Shown here one piece after another: positions 1 to 6,602 of a stretch of 9,242 nucleotides of DNA. Each line of letters opens with the position of its first letter. The first letter of the stretch is position 1. The notes beneath the pieces are model-generated. The model saw nothing but the letters and a program-made list of their open reading frames with translations. It was not told the origin of the DNA and ran no database searches. This DNA is from Actinomycetospora sp. (lineage in GTDB: Bacteria > Actinomycetota > Actinomycetes > Mycobacteriales > Pseudonocardiaceae), in assembly GCA_025925615.1 (NCBI GenBank), contig JAICLN010000153.1, positions 1 to 9,242 on the forward strand, written 5' to 3'. A program made the translations under genes and the position numbers.

Positions 1-60
1 CACGTGAGCGGAGCGACGGGAATCGACACCGGGGCGAGCGACGCGACGGGGGAGACGTGA
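1..60 (+). CDS. Possible 3' end of an upstream gene (partial)
   Basis: Reading from base 1, the frame stays open to a TGA at 58-60 that overlaps the GTG start of rsmB as GTGA. Third positions are nearly all G or C, as expected for coding DNA here. The 19 codons (start HVSGATG, end ATGET) show no family motif. In actinobacteria fmt often precedes rsmB, but this tail does not look like a typical Fmt C-terminus. A competing reading is that the upstream gene stops at the TGA at 5-7 and the rest is a noncoding leader, because the same motif family recurs in front of the gene at 7821. Confidence 0.25.
   Translation, partial: HVSGATGIDTGASDATGET
6..53 (+). repeat. Two copies of a GAGCG-type leader repeat
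   Basis: A 15-base unit, GAGCGGAGCGACGGG, lies at 6-20 and recurs exactly at 7798-7812. A near copy at 36-53 reads GAGCGACGCGACGGGGGA and differs from 7798-7815 only in the three bases after GAGCG. Both the 36-53 and the 7798-7815 copies run directly into a purine-rich ribosome-binding stretch and a start codon (GTG 57, ATG 7821). Short degenerate repeats of this kind are familiar between genes in actinomycetes; a function in initiation is inference. Confidence 0.5.
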
Positions 61-1538
61 CCGACAGCTCCGTCCCGCCCGGGGGGCACCGCTCCGGACG
101 CGGCCCGCGCCGGCGCCCGGGGAAGCCGCACCGCTCCGGGCCGCCCCGGGGGCGTTCCGGCCCGAGCCGCCCGCCGCAGGGCGACCCGGCCCGCGAGGCC
201 GCGCTCGACACGCTGCGCGCGGTCCGCGAGGACGACGCCTACGCCAACCTGGTGCTGCCCAAGCTGCTGCGCGAACGGCGCATCTCCGGGCGCGACGCCG
301 CCCTGGCCACCGACCTCGCCTACGGCGCCTGCCGGGCGCAGGGCCTGCTCGACGCCGTGCTCGGGGCCTGCGTCGACCGCCCGCTCGACCGGCTCGACGG
401 CATCGTCCTCGATGCCCTGCGCCTCGGCGCCCAGCAGCTGCTGCGCACCCGCATCCCGGCCCACGCCGCCGTCGGGGCCACCGTCGAGCTCGTCCGCTCG
501 CGCGCCGGGTCGAAGCCGACCGGCTTCGTCAACGCGGTCCTGCGCCGCGTCGGCGAGCGCGACGAGGCCGGTTGGGTCGACGAGCTCGCCCCGGACCCCA
601 CGGCCGACCCGGTCGGGCACCTCGCGTTCGTCCACGCCCACCCGCGGTGGATCGCCGAGGTCTTCGCCGAGGCGCTGCGCCTCGATCCGGCCGACCCCGA
701 CGCCGAGCTCGGCGACGCCCTCGCCGCCGACGACGCCCGCCCCGCCGTGCACCTCGCCGCCCGGCCGGGGGAGATCAGCGCCGAGGAGCTCGCCGCGATC
801 ACCGGGGGCGACGAGGCGCCCTGGTCGCCCTACGGCGTGCACCTCACCGAGGGCGGCGATCCGGGCGACCTCGAGCCGGTCCGCGAGGGGCTGGCGGTCG
901 TCCAGGACGAGGGCAGCCAGCTCGTCGCGCTGGCCGCCGCCCGCGCCGACGTGGACGGGCGCGACGAGCTCTGGCTCGACCTCTGTGCCGGCCCCGGCGG
1001 CAAGGCCGTGATGCTCGGGGCGCTCGCGGCGATCGAGGGCGCGACGGTGGACGCGATCGACCGCGCGCCGCACCGGGCGGCCCTCGTCGAGAAGGCCACC
1101 GCGGGGCTGCCGGTGCGCGTGCACGTCGGCGACGCCCGCGAGGTGGCGCTGCCCGAGGCCGCGTACGACCGCGTGCTCGTCGACGCGCCGTGCACCGGGC
1201 TCGGGGCGCTGCGCCGCCGGCCCGAGGCGCGGTGGCGGCGCCGGCCCGAGGACGTCGCCGAGCTCGCCGAGCTGCAGCGCAGCCTGCTGGCCCACGCGCT
1301 CGAGCGGGTGCGCCCGGGCGGCGTCGTCACCTACGCCACGTGCTCCCCGCACCCCGCCGAGACCGTCGAGGTGGTGCGCGCCGTGGCGGCGGAGACCGGC
1401 GCGGAGCTGCTCGACACCGCCGCGCTCCTGCCCGGCGTCCCCGGGACGACGCTCCCGGACGGCCCGGGCGTGCAGCTGTGGCCGCACCGCCACGGCACCG
1501 ACGCGATGTACTGCGCGACCCTGCGCCGTTCGGGCTGA
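57..1538 (+). CDS. rsmB: 16S rRNA (cytosine(967)-C(5))-methyltransferase RsmB
   Basis: This 493-residue protein is a SAM-dependent methyltransferase of the RsmB/NOP family that makes m5C in 16S rRNA (position 967, E. coli numbering). Residues 1-43 are a basic, Arg/Pro/Gly-rich tail that makes it longer than E. coli RsmB (429 residues). A NusB-like RNA-binding domain follows at about 44-170. The Rossmann methyltransferase domain shows the SAM-binding loop LCAGPGGK (309-316), motif IV DAPC (376-379) and motif VI TCSPHP (428-433). In this family the motif VI cysteine, here C429, is the nucleophile, and C379 of motif IV releases the product. The GTG start is preceded by GGGGGAG at 48-54, unusually close to the start. 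A possible GTGA overlap with an upstream gene supports it. The gene ends directly at the palindromic element at 1539. The family call is secure; the exact target base is inferred from the family. Confidence 0.93.
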   Translation: MTDSSVPPGGHRSGRGPRRRPGKPHRSGPPRGRSGPSRPPQGDPAREAALDTLRAVREDDAYANLVLPKLLRERRISGRDAALATDLAYGACRAQGLLDAVLGACVDRPLDRLDGIVLDALRLGAQQLLRTRIPAHAAVGATVELVRSRAGSKPTGFVNAVLRRVGERDEAGWVDELAPDPTADPVGHLAFVHAHPRWIAEVFAEALRLDPADPDAELGDALAADDARPAVHLAARPGEISAEELAAITGGDEAPWSPYGVHLTEGGDPGDLEPVREGLAVVQDEGSQLVALAAARADVDGRDELWLDLCAGPGGKAVMLGALAAIEGATVDAIDRAPHRAALVEKATAGLPVRVHVGDAREVALPEAAYDRVLVDAPCTGLGALRRRPEARWRRRPEDVAELAELQRSLLAHALERVRPGGVVTYATCSPHPAETVEVVRAVAAETGAELLDTAALLPGVPGTTLPDGPGVQLWPHRHGTDAMYCATLRRSG

Positions 1539-1619
1539 CCCTATCGGCGTGCTGAGTAGGACGTCCGTGAGCGTTCCCGTGCCCAGGCACGGCTTGATCA
1601 ACACAGCACGCCGATAGGG
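1539..1619. repeat. Nested palindromic element between rsmB and rpe
   Basis: The element starts at the base after the rsmB stop codon. Its outer arms, CCCTATCGGCGTGCTG (1539-1554) and CAGCACGCCGATAGGG (1604-1619), are perfect 16-base inverted repeats around 49 bases. Inside are the palindrome GGACGTCC (1559-1566), the hairpin CCGTGC-CCAG-GCACGG (1577-1592) and the palindrome TTGATCAA (1594-1601). Its base composition is more AT-rich than the flanking genes. No T-run follows on the + strand, so it is not a textbook intrinsic terminator, and I see no target-site duplication at its edges. It could be a bidirectional U-less terminator, a dispersed repeat (REP or MITE type) or a structured RNA. 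The inverted repeat is certain; its role is unknown. Confidence 0.85.
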
Positions 1620-1623
1620 CACG

Positions 1624-1629
1624 CACAAT
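1624..1629 (+). promoter_or_regulatory. Weak -10-like hexamer before rpe
   Basis: CACAAT matches four of six bases of TATAAT and would start a transcript about 5-10 bases upstream of the rpe ATG, giving a very short leader. That fits the absence of a Shine-Dalgarno sequence before rpe. No good -35 is present at 16-18 bases; TTGATC at 1594-1599 is 24 bases away, which is too far. The -35 region would fall in the right arm of the palindromic element. The evidence is weak. Confidence 0.2.
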
Positions 1630-1643
1630 GGCCGTAGGCCAGA

Positions 1644-2360
1644 ATGGCGCCCGTGCCCGCCCCCCTCATCGCGCCCAGCATCCTGTCCGCGGACTTCGCG
1701 CGGCTGGCCGACGAGGCCCAGGCCGTCGCAGGCGGCCCGGAGGGTGACGGCGCCGACTGGCTGCACATCGACGTCATGGACGCGCACTTCGTGCCCAACC
1801 TGACCCTGGGGCTGCCCGTCGTCGAGAGCCTGCTCAAGGCCACCGACATCCCCCTCGACTGTCACCTGATGATCGAGGACCCGGACCGCTGGGCCCCGCC
1901 GTACGCGGAGGCGGGCGCCCACAACGTCACCGTCCACGCCGAGGCCGCCAGCGACCCGCGCAAGATCGCGAAGGACCTGCGGGCGGCCGGCGCGAAGGCC
2001 GGGCTCTCGGTCAAGCCGAACACCCCGCTCGAGGACTGGCTCGAGGTCCTCCGCGACTACGACACGCTGCTCGTCATGAGCGTCGAGCCCGGCTTCGGGG
2101 GCCAGAGCTTCATGCCCGAGGTGCTGGACAAGGTGCGGACCGCCCGACGGCTGGTGGACACCGGGCACCTCACGGTCCTGGTCGAGATCGACGGCGGGAT
2201 CGGCACGGACACCGTCGAGGCGGCCGCCGAGGCCGGCGTCGACTGCTTCGTCGCGGGCAGCGCGGTCTACGGTGCCGACGACCCGGGTCGGGCGGTCGAG
2301 GCCCTGCGCAGGCAGGCCGCGCACGCCTCGCCGCACCGGACGAGCGCCACCCGCGGATGA
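1644..2360 (+). CDS. rpe: Ribulose-phosphate 3-epimerase
   Basis: This 238-residue TIM-barrel enzyme interconverts ribulose 5-phosphate and xylulose 5-phosphate in the pentose phosphate pathway. The N-terminus has the family signature [10 protein letters not shown]. Metal-binding residues are visible: H41 and D43 in HIDVMD, H74 in CHLMIED and D183 in EIDGGI; D43 and D183 are the expected acid/base pair. The phosphate-binding end reads [10 protein letters not shown] and AGSAVYG, and EPGFGGQSF is the usual mobile loop. The family's DGH after DVM is DAH here (46-48), a change I believe is common in actinobacterial homologs. The ATG at 1644 has no clear ribosome-binding site; an in-frame GTG at 1653 is an alternative. 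The product ribulose 5-phosphate is the substrate of the RibB domain encoded downstream, so linkage to the rib genes makes metabolic sense. It reads into a 132-nt gap before ribE. Confidence 0.95.
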   Translation: MAPVPAPLIAPSILSADFARLADEAQAVAGGPEGDGADWLHIDVMDAHFVPNLTLGLPVVESLLKATDIPLDCHLMIEDPDRWAPPYAEAGAHNVTVHAEAASDPRKIAKDLRAAGAKAGLSVKPNTPLEDWLEVLRDYDTLLVMSVEPGFGGQSFMPEVLDKVRTARRLVDTGHLTVLVEIDGGIGTDTVEAAAEAGVDCFVAGSAVYGADDPGRAVEALRRQAAHASPHRTSATRG

Positions 2361-2370
2361 GGTGGGCACA

Positions 2371-2433
2371 GTGGCCCGTGTCACCGGACGCGTCACCCTC
2401 GGCGACGGCGAGGGCGGGGCTGTCCGAGGATGA
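2371..2433 (+). CDS. Possible 20-codon leader ORF before ribE
   Basis: A GTG at 2371 lies five bases after AGGTGG (2360-2365) and opens a frame of 20 codons (start MARVTGRVT) ending at TGA 2431-2433. That stop overlaps an ATG at 2430 that is in frame with ribE. It could be a translated leader that couples to an extended ribE product, or chance. There is no family match that I recognise. Within the 132-nt rpe-ribE gap, the only other notable item is a GTCACC direct repeat at 2380-2385 and 2392-2397. Confidence 0.15.
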   Translation: MARVTGRVTLGDGEGGAVRG

Positions 2434-2481
2434 TGCAGGCAGCGCCCGTGGTTGAGAAGTGGAACAAGGGTGTCGGACGAC

Positions 2482-2486
2482 AGGGG
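2482..2486 (+). promoter_or_regulatory. Ribosome-binding site that fixes the ribE start
   Basis: AGGGG lies six bases before the GTG at 2493. The protein then begins [11 protein letters not shown], exactly the canonical N-terminus of riboflavin synthases. The upstream in-frame ATGs at 2430 and 2433 have a purine run directly abutting them and would add about 21 residues not expected in the family. Confidence 0.7.
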
Positions 2487-2492
2487 TTGTGC

Positions 2493-3125
2493 GTGTTCAC
2501 CGGGATCGTGGAAGAGGTCGGCGAGATCGTCGACGTCACGCCGCTGGACGACTCCGCACGGCTGCGCATCCGGGGCCCGCTGGTGACCTCCGACGCCCGG
2601 CCGGGTGACTCGATCGCCGTGAACGGCGTGTGCCTCACCGTCGTCGACCCGGCGAACGGTTCGTTCGGGGTCGACGTCATGGATGAGACGCTCCGCCGGT
2701 CCAGCCTGGCCGGCGCGTCACCGGGCACGGCGGTGAACCTCGAACGGGCCCTCGCCGCGAACGCGCGCCTGGGCGGGCACATCGTGCAGGGCCACGTCGA
2801 CGGCACGGCCACCGTCGCGGCCCGGGAGCCCTCGGAGCACTGGACGGCCGTCCGCTTCACCACCCCGCGCGAGACCGGCGGCGGGGTGGGTCTGGCCCGC
2901 TACGTCGTGGAGAAGGGGTCGATCGCGGTGGACGGCGTCAGTCTGACCGTCACCGGGGTCGACGACGACGGGTTCTCGGTCGGGCTGATCCCCACGACCC
3001 TCGCCGAGACCACCCTGGGATCACGGGAGGTCGGGGCGACGGTGAACCTCGAGGTCGACGTCCTGGCGAAGTACGTGGAGCGTCTGCTCGGTGCGGGCAC
3101 CGCGACGGCAGGAGCGGAGAGGTGA
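2493..3125 (+). CDS. ribE: Riboflavin synthase (alpha chain)
   Basis: This 210-residue enzyme dismutates two molecules of 6,7-dimethyl-8-ribityllumazine into riboflavin and the pyrimidinedione that RibH reuses. It has the two tandem lumazine-binding beta-barrels of the family: domain 1 (about 1-97) with [23 protein letters not shown] (C47) and DETLRRSSL, and domain 2 (about 98-200) with [24 protein letters not shown] and [11 protein letters not shown]. The length matches the usual 200-220 residues. The final residues after [10 protein letters not shown] are a short Gly/Ala/Thr tail. The stop at 3123-3125 overlaps the start of ribBA. The gene begins a string of five overlapping genes. The gap upstream shows no FMN riboswitch, so regulation is unclear. 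Naming varies: this enzyme is called ribC in M. tuberculosis and some other genomes. Confidence 0.95.
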   Translation: MFTGIVEEVGEIVDVTPLDDSARLRIRGPLVTSDARPGDSIAVNGVCLTVVDPANGSFGVDVMDETLRRSSLAGASPGTAVNLERALAANARLGGHIVQGHVDGTATVAAREPSEHWTAVRFTTPRETGGGVGLARYVVEKGSIAVDGVSLTVTGVDDDGFSVGLIPTTLAETTLGSREVGATVNLEVDVLAKYVERLLGAGTATAGAER

Positions 3126-4396
3126 TGCACGTGGACGGCTTCGAGCACATCGAGCACGCGATCGCCGAGATCGCGGCGGGCAAGGCCGTCGTCGTGGTCG
3201 ACGACGAGGACCGCGAGAACGAGGGCGACCTCATCTTCGCCGCCGAGAAGGCGACGCCGGAGCTCGTCTCCTTCATGATCCGCTACACGTCGGGCTACAT
3301 CTGCGTGCCGCTCACGGCCGAGACGTGCGACCGCCTCGACCTGCCGCCGGCGCACTCGATCAACCAGGACCGGCACGGCACCGCGTACACGGTCTCGGTA
3401 GACGCCCGCGAGGGCGTCGGCACCGGCATCTCGGGCACCGACCGGGCCCGGACGATCCAGGTGCTCTCGGACCCGGCGTCGGCCGCGACCGACCTCTCCC
3501 GCCCCGGCCACGTCGTCCCGCTGCGCGCCCGCGACGGCGGCGTCCTGCGCCGCCCGGGCCACACCGAGGCCGCCGTCGACCTCGCGCGCCTCGCGGGCCT
3601 GGAGCCCGCCGGCGCGATCTGCGAGATCGTCTCGCAGAAGGAGGACGGCGAGATGGCCCGCTACGAGGAGCTCGCGGTCTTCGCCGACGAGCACGACCTC
3701 GCGATCATCACGATCAAGGACCTCATCGCCTACCGGCGGCGCTCCGAGAAGCAGGTCGCCCAGGTCGCGCACGCCGACATCCCCACCGACCACGGGGTCT
3801 TCACCGCGTACGGCTACGACTCGCTGCTCGACGGCATCGAGCACATCGCGATGGTGTACGGCGACATCGGCGACGGCGAGGACGTGCTGGTCCGGGTGCA
3901 CTCGGAGTGCCTCACCGGCGACGTCCTGCGCTCCCGGCGCTGCGACTGCGGGCCCCAGCTCGACGCCGCCATGGAGGCGGTCGCCCACGAGGGCCGAGGG
4001 GTGGTGCTCTACGTGCGCGGCCACGAGGGCCGGGGGATCGGCCTGATCCACAAGCTGCAGGCCTACCAGCTCCAGGACGCCGGGGCCGACACCGTCGACG
4101 CCAACCTCGCGCTCGGCATGCCCGCCGACGCCCGCGACTACGGCACCGGCGCGCAGATCCTCGCCGACCTCGGCATCAGGTCGATGCGCCTGCTCACCAA
4201 CAACCCGGAGAAGCGCGCCGGCCTCGAGGGCTACGGCCTGGAGATCCTCGGGCGCGTGACGCTGCCGGCGCGGGCCACCCCCGAGAACCTGCGTTACCTG
4301 CGGACCAAGCGCGACCGCATGGGCCACGACCTCGAGGGCCTGGACGCCTACGAGGACGGGCTGTTGAACAGCGAGGGGACGAGGTCCGGGGCATGA
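3125..4396 (+). CDS. ribBA: Bifunctional DHBP synthase / GTP cyclohydrolase II
   Basis: This 423-residue fusion catalyses the first step of both branches of riboflavin synthesis. The N-terminal RibB domain (about 1-205) turns ribulose 5-phosphate into 3,4-dihydroxy-2-butanone 4-phosphate and shows the acidic metal site [10 protein letters not shown] (26-35), [19 protein letters not shown] and [14 protein letters not shown]. The C-terminal RibA domain opens the GTP ring and shows the zinc cysteines C262, C273 and C275 (spacing 11 and 2, as in E. coli RibA), GHEGRG (299-304) and the nucleotide-binding LLTNNP. A usual phenylalanine-glycine after CLTGDV is leucine-arginine here. The ATG at 3125 shares its A with the ribE stop (TGATG); a GTG at 3122 is the alternative start, and GGAG at 3116-3119 serves the ATG at five bases. 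The C-terminus overlaps ribH as ATGA. Both halves look intact. Confidence 0.95.
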   Translation: MHVDGFEHIEHAIAEIAAGKAVVVVDDEDRENEGDLIFAAEKATPELVSFMIRYTSGYICVPLTAETCDRLDLPPAHSINQDRHGTAYTVSVDAREGVGTGISGTDRARTIQVLSDPASAATDLSRPGHVVPLRARDGGVLRRPGHTEAAVDLARLAGLEPAGAICEIVSQKEDGEMARYEELAVFADEHDLAIITIKDLIAYRRRSEKQVAQVAHADIPTDHGVFTAYGYDSLLDGIEHIAMVYGDIGDGEDVLVRVHSECLTGDVLRSRRCDCGPQLDAAMEAVAHEGRGVVLYVRGHEGRGIGLIHKLQAYQLQDAGADTVDANLALGMPADARDYGTGAQILADLGIRSMRLLTNNPEKRAGLEGYGLEILGRVTLPARATPENLRYLRTKRDRMGHDLEGLDAYEDGLLNSEGTRSGA

Positions 4397-4899
4397 GCAC
4401 GCAGGGACGACCCGAGATCGAGGTGCCCGACGCGACCGGCCTGCGCCTGGGGATCGCGGCGACCCGGTGGAACGGCGACATCGTCGACACGATGGTCGAG
4501 CGCGCCCTGCTCGCCGCCGAGCGGGCCGGGGTCGACGAGCCGACCGTCGTGCGGGTCGCCGGTGCCATGGAGCTCCCGGTGGTCTGCCAGGGCCTGACGA
4601 GCGGGCACGACGCCGTCGGCGGGCTCGGCGTCGTCATCCGCGGCGCGACGCCGCACTTCGACTACGTCTGCGACACGGTCACCGCCGGACTGCTGCGCGT
4701 CGGGCTCGACGAGCGCACCCCGGTCGGCAACGGCGTGCTCACCGTGGAGACCGAGGAGCAGGCCTGGGAGCGCGCCGGGCGGCCCGACTCCTCGGAGGAC
4801 AAGGGCTTCGAGGCCGTCGTGGCCGCCCTGGACGCCGCGCTGACCCTCGGCGTGCTGCGCGAGGGGAGCCGCCGGACGCCGGTCGGGTTCGCGCGATGA
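4393..4899 (+). CDS. ribH: 6,7-dimethyl-8-ribityllumazine synthase
   Basis: This 168-residue lumazine synthase condenses 5-amino-6-ribitylaminouracil with the RibB product DHBP to give the substrate of riboflavin synthase. Family members form pentamers or 60-subunit capsids. Visible motifs are TRWN near residue 25, the substrate loop [25 protein letters not shown] with catalytic H88, and PVGNGVLT. H88 and R127 fall at the same residue numbers as the catalytic His and phosphate-binding Arg of the Bacillus subtilis enzyme. The length is slightly above the usual 150-160 residues through a C-terminal tail after LGVLREG. The ATG overlaps the ribBA stop as ATGA, with GAGG at 4381-4384 eight bases upstream, and the gene's own stop overlaps the next start in the same way. 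Confidence 0.95.
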   Translation: MSTQGRPEIEVPDATGLRLGIAATRWNGDIVDTMVERALLAAERAGVDEPTVVRVAGAMELPVVCQGLTSGHDAVGGLGVVIRGATPHFDYVCDTVTAGLLRVGLDERTPVGNGVLTVETEEQAWERAGRPDSSEDKGFEAVVAALDAALTLGVLREGSRRTPVGFAR

Positions 4900-5438
4900 C
4901 GTACCCCGGGGGAGACGACGCGGAGCGGAGCTCGACCACGAGGTCGGGAGAGGCGCTGCGACCGGTCGTCGTGCCGCCCGAGGACCTCGACCTCGGTCCC
5001 GTCGAGCTCGAGCTGCGGCCGAAGCGGATCCGCTGGGTCGCGTGGGTCCTCGCCGTCCTGCTGTTCGCGTTCTTCGCCACGGGTGCGGGGCTGGTCTACG
5101 TCAAGTCGGCGGGCTTCAACTTCCGTCCGGCCGACCAGGTCGCGATGGTCGTCCTCGGGCTGCTCCTGGCCGGCGGGGCGCTGCTGTTCACCCGCCCCCG
5201 GTTGCGCGCCGGACGCGGCGGCGTGGAGGTGCGCGCGACGATCCTCACGCGCCGGGTCGCGTGGGACGACGTCGTGGCGGTCAGCTTCCCCGACGGCGCC
5301 CAGTTCGCCCGCCTCGACCTCCCCGACGACGAGTACCTCGCGGTCTCCGCGATCCAGGCGGTGGACAAGGAGCACGCCGCCCGCGGCATCGGGGCGCTCC
5401 GCGCACTGCACGCCCGCTACGGGACGCCCCTGTCATGA
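4896..5438 (+). CDS. PH-domain membrane protein of unknown function
   Basis: This 180-residue protein has a polar N-terminal segment (1-46), two predicted membrane helices at about 47-69 (starting WVAWVLAVLL) and 81-99 (VAMVVLGLLL region), and a C-terminal soluble domain from about 100. The soluble part has the pattern of a bacterial PH-like domain: a basic entry RPRLRAGRGGVEV, then RVAWDDVVAVSFP, then a run of short strands. A membrane protein of this type lies directly after ribH in mycobacteria (Rv1417 in M. tuberculosis), so the position is conserved. No biochemical role is known to me. Its coupling by ATGA overlaps to ribH on one side and pyrD on the other suggests production with flavin enzymes, but this does not prove a flavin-related job. 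The start ATG has only a weak ribosome-binding sequence, consistent with translational coupling. Confidence 0.85.
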   Translation: MTYPGGDDAERSSTTRSGEALRPVVVPPEDLDLGPVELELRPKRIRWVAWVLAVLLFAFFATGAGLVYVKSAGFNFRPADQVAMVVLGLLLAGGALLFTRPRLRAGRGGVEVRATILTRRVAWDDVVAVSFPDGAQFARLDLPDDEYLAVSAIQAVDKEHAARGIGALRALHARYGTPLS

Positions 5439-6451
5439 CCCTGTACGGCGCGATGTTCCGACACGTCGCCGTCCGGGTGCCCGCCGAGCGGACCCACCGC
5501 ATCGGCCTGCGCGCCCTGCAGGCGGCCACGCCGGTCCTCCCGCACCGTGTGCCGGACCCCTCGTTGGCGGTGTCCGCGATGGGCCTCGGGTTCGCCTCGC
5601 CGCTGGGGGTGGCGGCCGGCTACGACAAGGACGCCGAGGGGGTCCGGGGGCTCGCCCGGCTCGGGTTCGGCGCGGTCGAGATCGGCACCGTCACGGCCCG
5701 CCCGCAGCCCGGCAACCCCCGGCCCCGGCTCTTCCGGCTCCCGGCCGACCGGGCGCTGGTCAACCGCATGGGCTTCAACAACGCCGGGGCCGACGCCGTG
5801 GCCGAGCGCCTCGCGACGCTGCGGGCCGGCGGACCGCTGGGGACGGTGCTCGGCGTCAACATCGGCAAGTCGAAGGCCGCGACCGGCCCGGACGAGACCC
5901 TCGCCGACTACCGCCACTCCGCCCGCCGCCTCGGGCCGCACGCCGACTACGTCGTCGTCAACGTCTCCTCCCCGAACACTCCCGGCCTGCGCGACCTGCA
6001 GGGCGTCGACGCCCTGGAGCCGCTGCTCGCAGCCGTGCGCGACGAGATCGGCCCGACGCCGCTGCTCGTCAAGATCACCGCGGATCTCGACGACGACGGG
6101 GTGGACGCGATCGCCGACCTCGCCGTCGCTTCGGGCCTGGACGGCATCATCGCGACGAACACGACGATCTCCCGGGCCGGCTTGGCGACGCCGGCCGGCG
6201 TGGTGGAGGCGGCCGGGGCGGGCGGACTGTCGGGGGCGCCGCTCGTGGGCCCGGCGCGGGCGGTGCTCGCCCGGCTCGTGGCGCGGGTCGCGGGTCGGCT
6301 GTGCCTGGTGTCGGTCGGCGGGATCGACTCGGCCGTCGAGGCGCGGCGGCGTCTGGAGGCAGGGGCCACGCTGGTGCAGTCCTACACCGGCTTCGTCTAC
6401 GGCGGGCCGGCCTGGCCGGGCCGGGTGAACGCGGAGCTCGCTGCCGGCTGA
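5435..6451 (+). CDS. pyrD: Quinone-dependent dihydroorotate dehydrogenase (class 2)
   Basis: This 338-residue FMN enzyme oxidises dihydroorotate to orotate in pyrimidine synthesis and passes electrons to membrane quinone. Residues 1-40 form the amphipathic membrane-association segment typical of class 2. The FMN barrel shows NRMGFNNAG, GVNIGKSK, NVSSPNTPGLR with S179 as the expected catalytic serine (the class 2 marker; class 1 enzymes have cysteine), K213 in LVKITAD, NTTISR, GGLSG, SVGGI and a closing YTGFVYGGP. Length and motif order are normal. The ATG shares ATGA with the stop of the PH-domain gene, so it is translationally tied to the riboflavin genes that supply its cofactor. It appears to be the last gene of the string; a weak terminator candidate follows. 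Confidence 0.95.
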   Translation: MTLYGAMFRHVAVRVPAERTHRIGLRALQAATPVLPHRVPDPSLAVSAMGLGFASPLGVAAGYDKDAEGVRGLARLGFGAVEIGTVTARPQPGNPRPRLFRLPADRALVNRMGFNNAGADAVAERLATLRAGGPLGTVLGVNIGKSKAATGPDETLADYRHSARRLGPHADYVVVNVSSPNTPGLRDLQGVDALEPLLAAVRDEIGPTPLLVKITADLDDDGVDAIADLAVASGLDGIIATNTTISRAGLATPAGVVEAAGAGGLSGAPLVGPARAVLARLVARVAGRLCLVSVGGIDSAVEARRRLEAGATLVQSYTGFVYGGPAWPGRVNAELAAG

Positions 6452-6458
6452 ACGCGGG

Positions 6459-6500
6459 GGCCGTCCCGACGGAGCCGGATCGGCCTTGATCGATTTCTGT
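6459..6500 (+). terminator. Weak terminator candidate after pyrD
   Basis: GGCCG (6459-6463) and CGGCC (6481-6485) can form a five-pair stem enclosing two small alternative hairpins (CCGT/ACGG at 6461-6472 and GCCG/CGGC at 6474-6484). A locally T-rich stretch, including TTGATCGATTTCT, follows. In this GC-rich DNA such an AT-rich patch stands out. The stem is short, so this is tentative. The remaining gap to 6602 also holds a 7-base inverted repeat, TGATCGA (6487-6493) with TCGATCA (6544-6550), the palindrome CGGATCCG (6515-6522) and the 12-base palindrome GCGCCCGGGCGC (6566-6577); I see no gene there. Confidence 0.3.
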
Positions 6501-6602
6501 GCGGACGAACGCCTCGGATCCGACACGTTCCGCCCCACGGCAGTCGATCATCAGCGGTGGCGGCCGCGCCCGGGCGCCCGGGGTGGGGCACCATGACCCG
6601 AC

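Noticed and set aside
1539..1619. Insertion sequence or MITE with target-site duplication
   Set aside because: The arms look like terminal inverted repeats, but the flanks (ending GGCTGA, starting CACGCA) show no duplicated bases, so transposition is not supported by this copy alone.
1594..1629. TTGATC with CACAAT as a full -35/-10 promoter for rpe
   Set aside because: The spacer is 24 bases, well outside the usual 16-19, and TTGATC is part of the TTGATCAA palindrome.
2405..2492. FMN riboswitch (RFN element) before ribE, suggested by GAGGGCGGGG
   Set aside because: Only the first block is suggestive. The other conserved RFN blocks and the multi-helix layout are not visible, and the space before the ribE start is short.
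2430..2492. ATG at 2430 as the true start of riboflavin synthase
   Set aside because: It has no properly spaced ribosome site and adds residues before the canonical MFTGIVEE N-terminus; GTG 2493 has AGGGG six bases upstream.
2900..4327. Long reverse-strand open frame opposite ribE and ribBA
   Set aside because: It is the antisense of two strongly recognised enzymes, and its Val/Asp/Arg/His-rich sequence has no family pattern.
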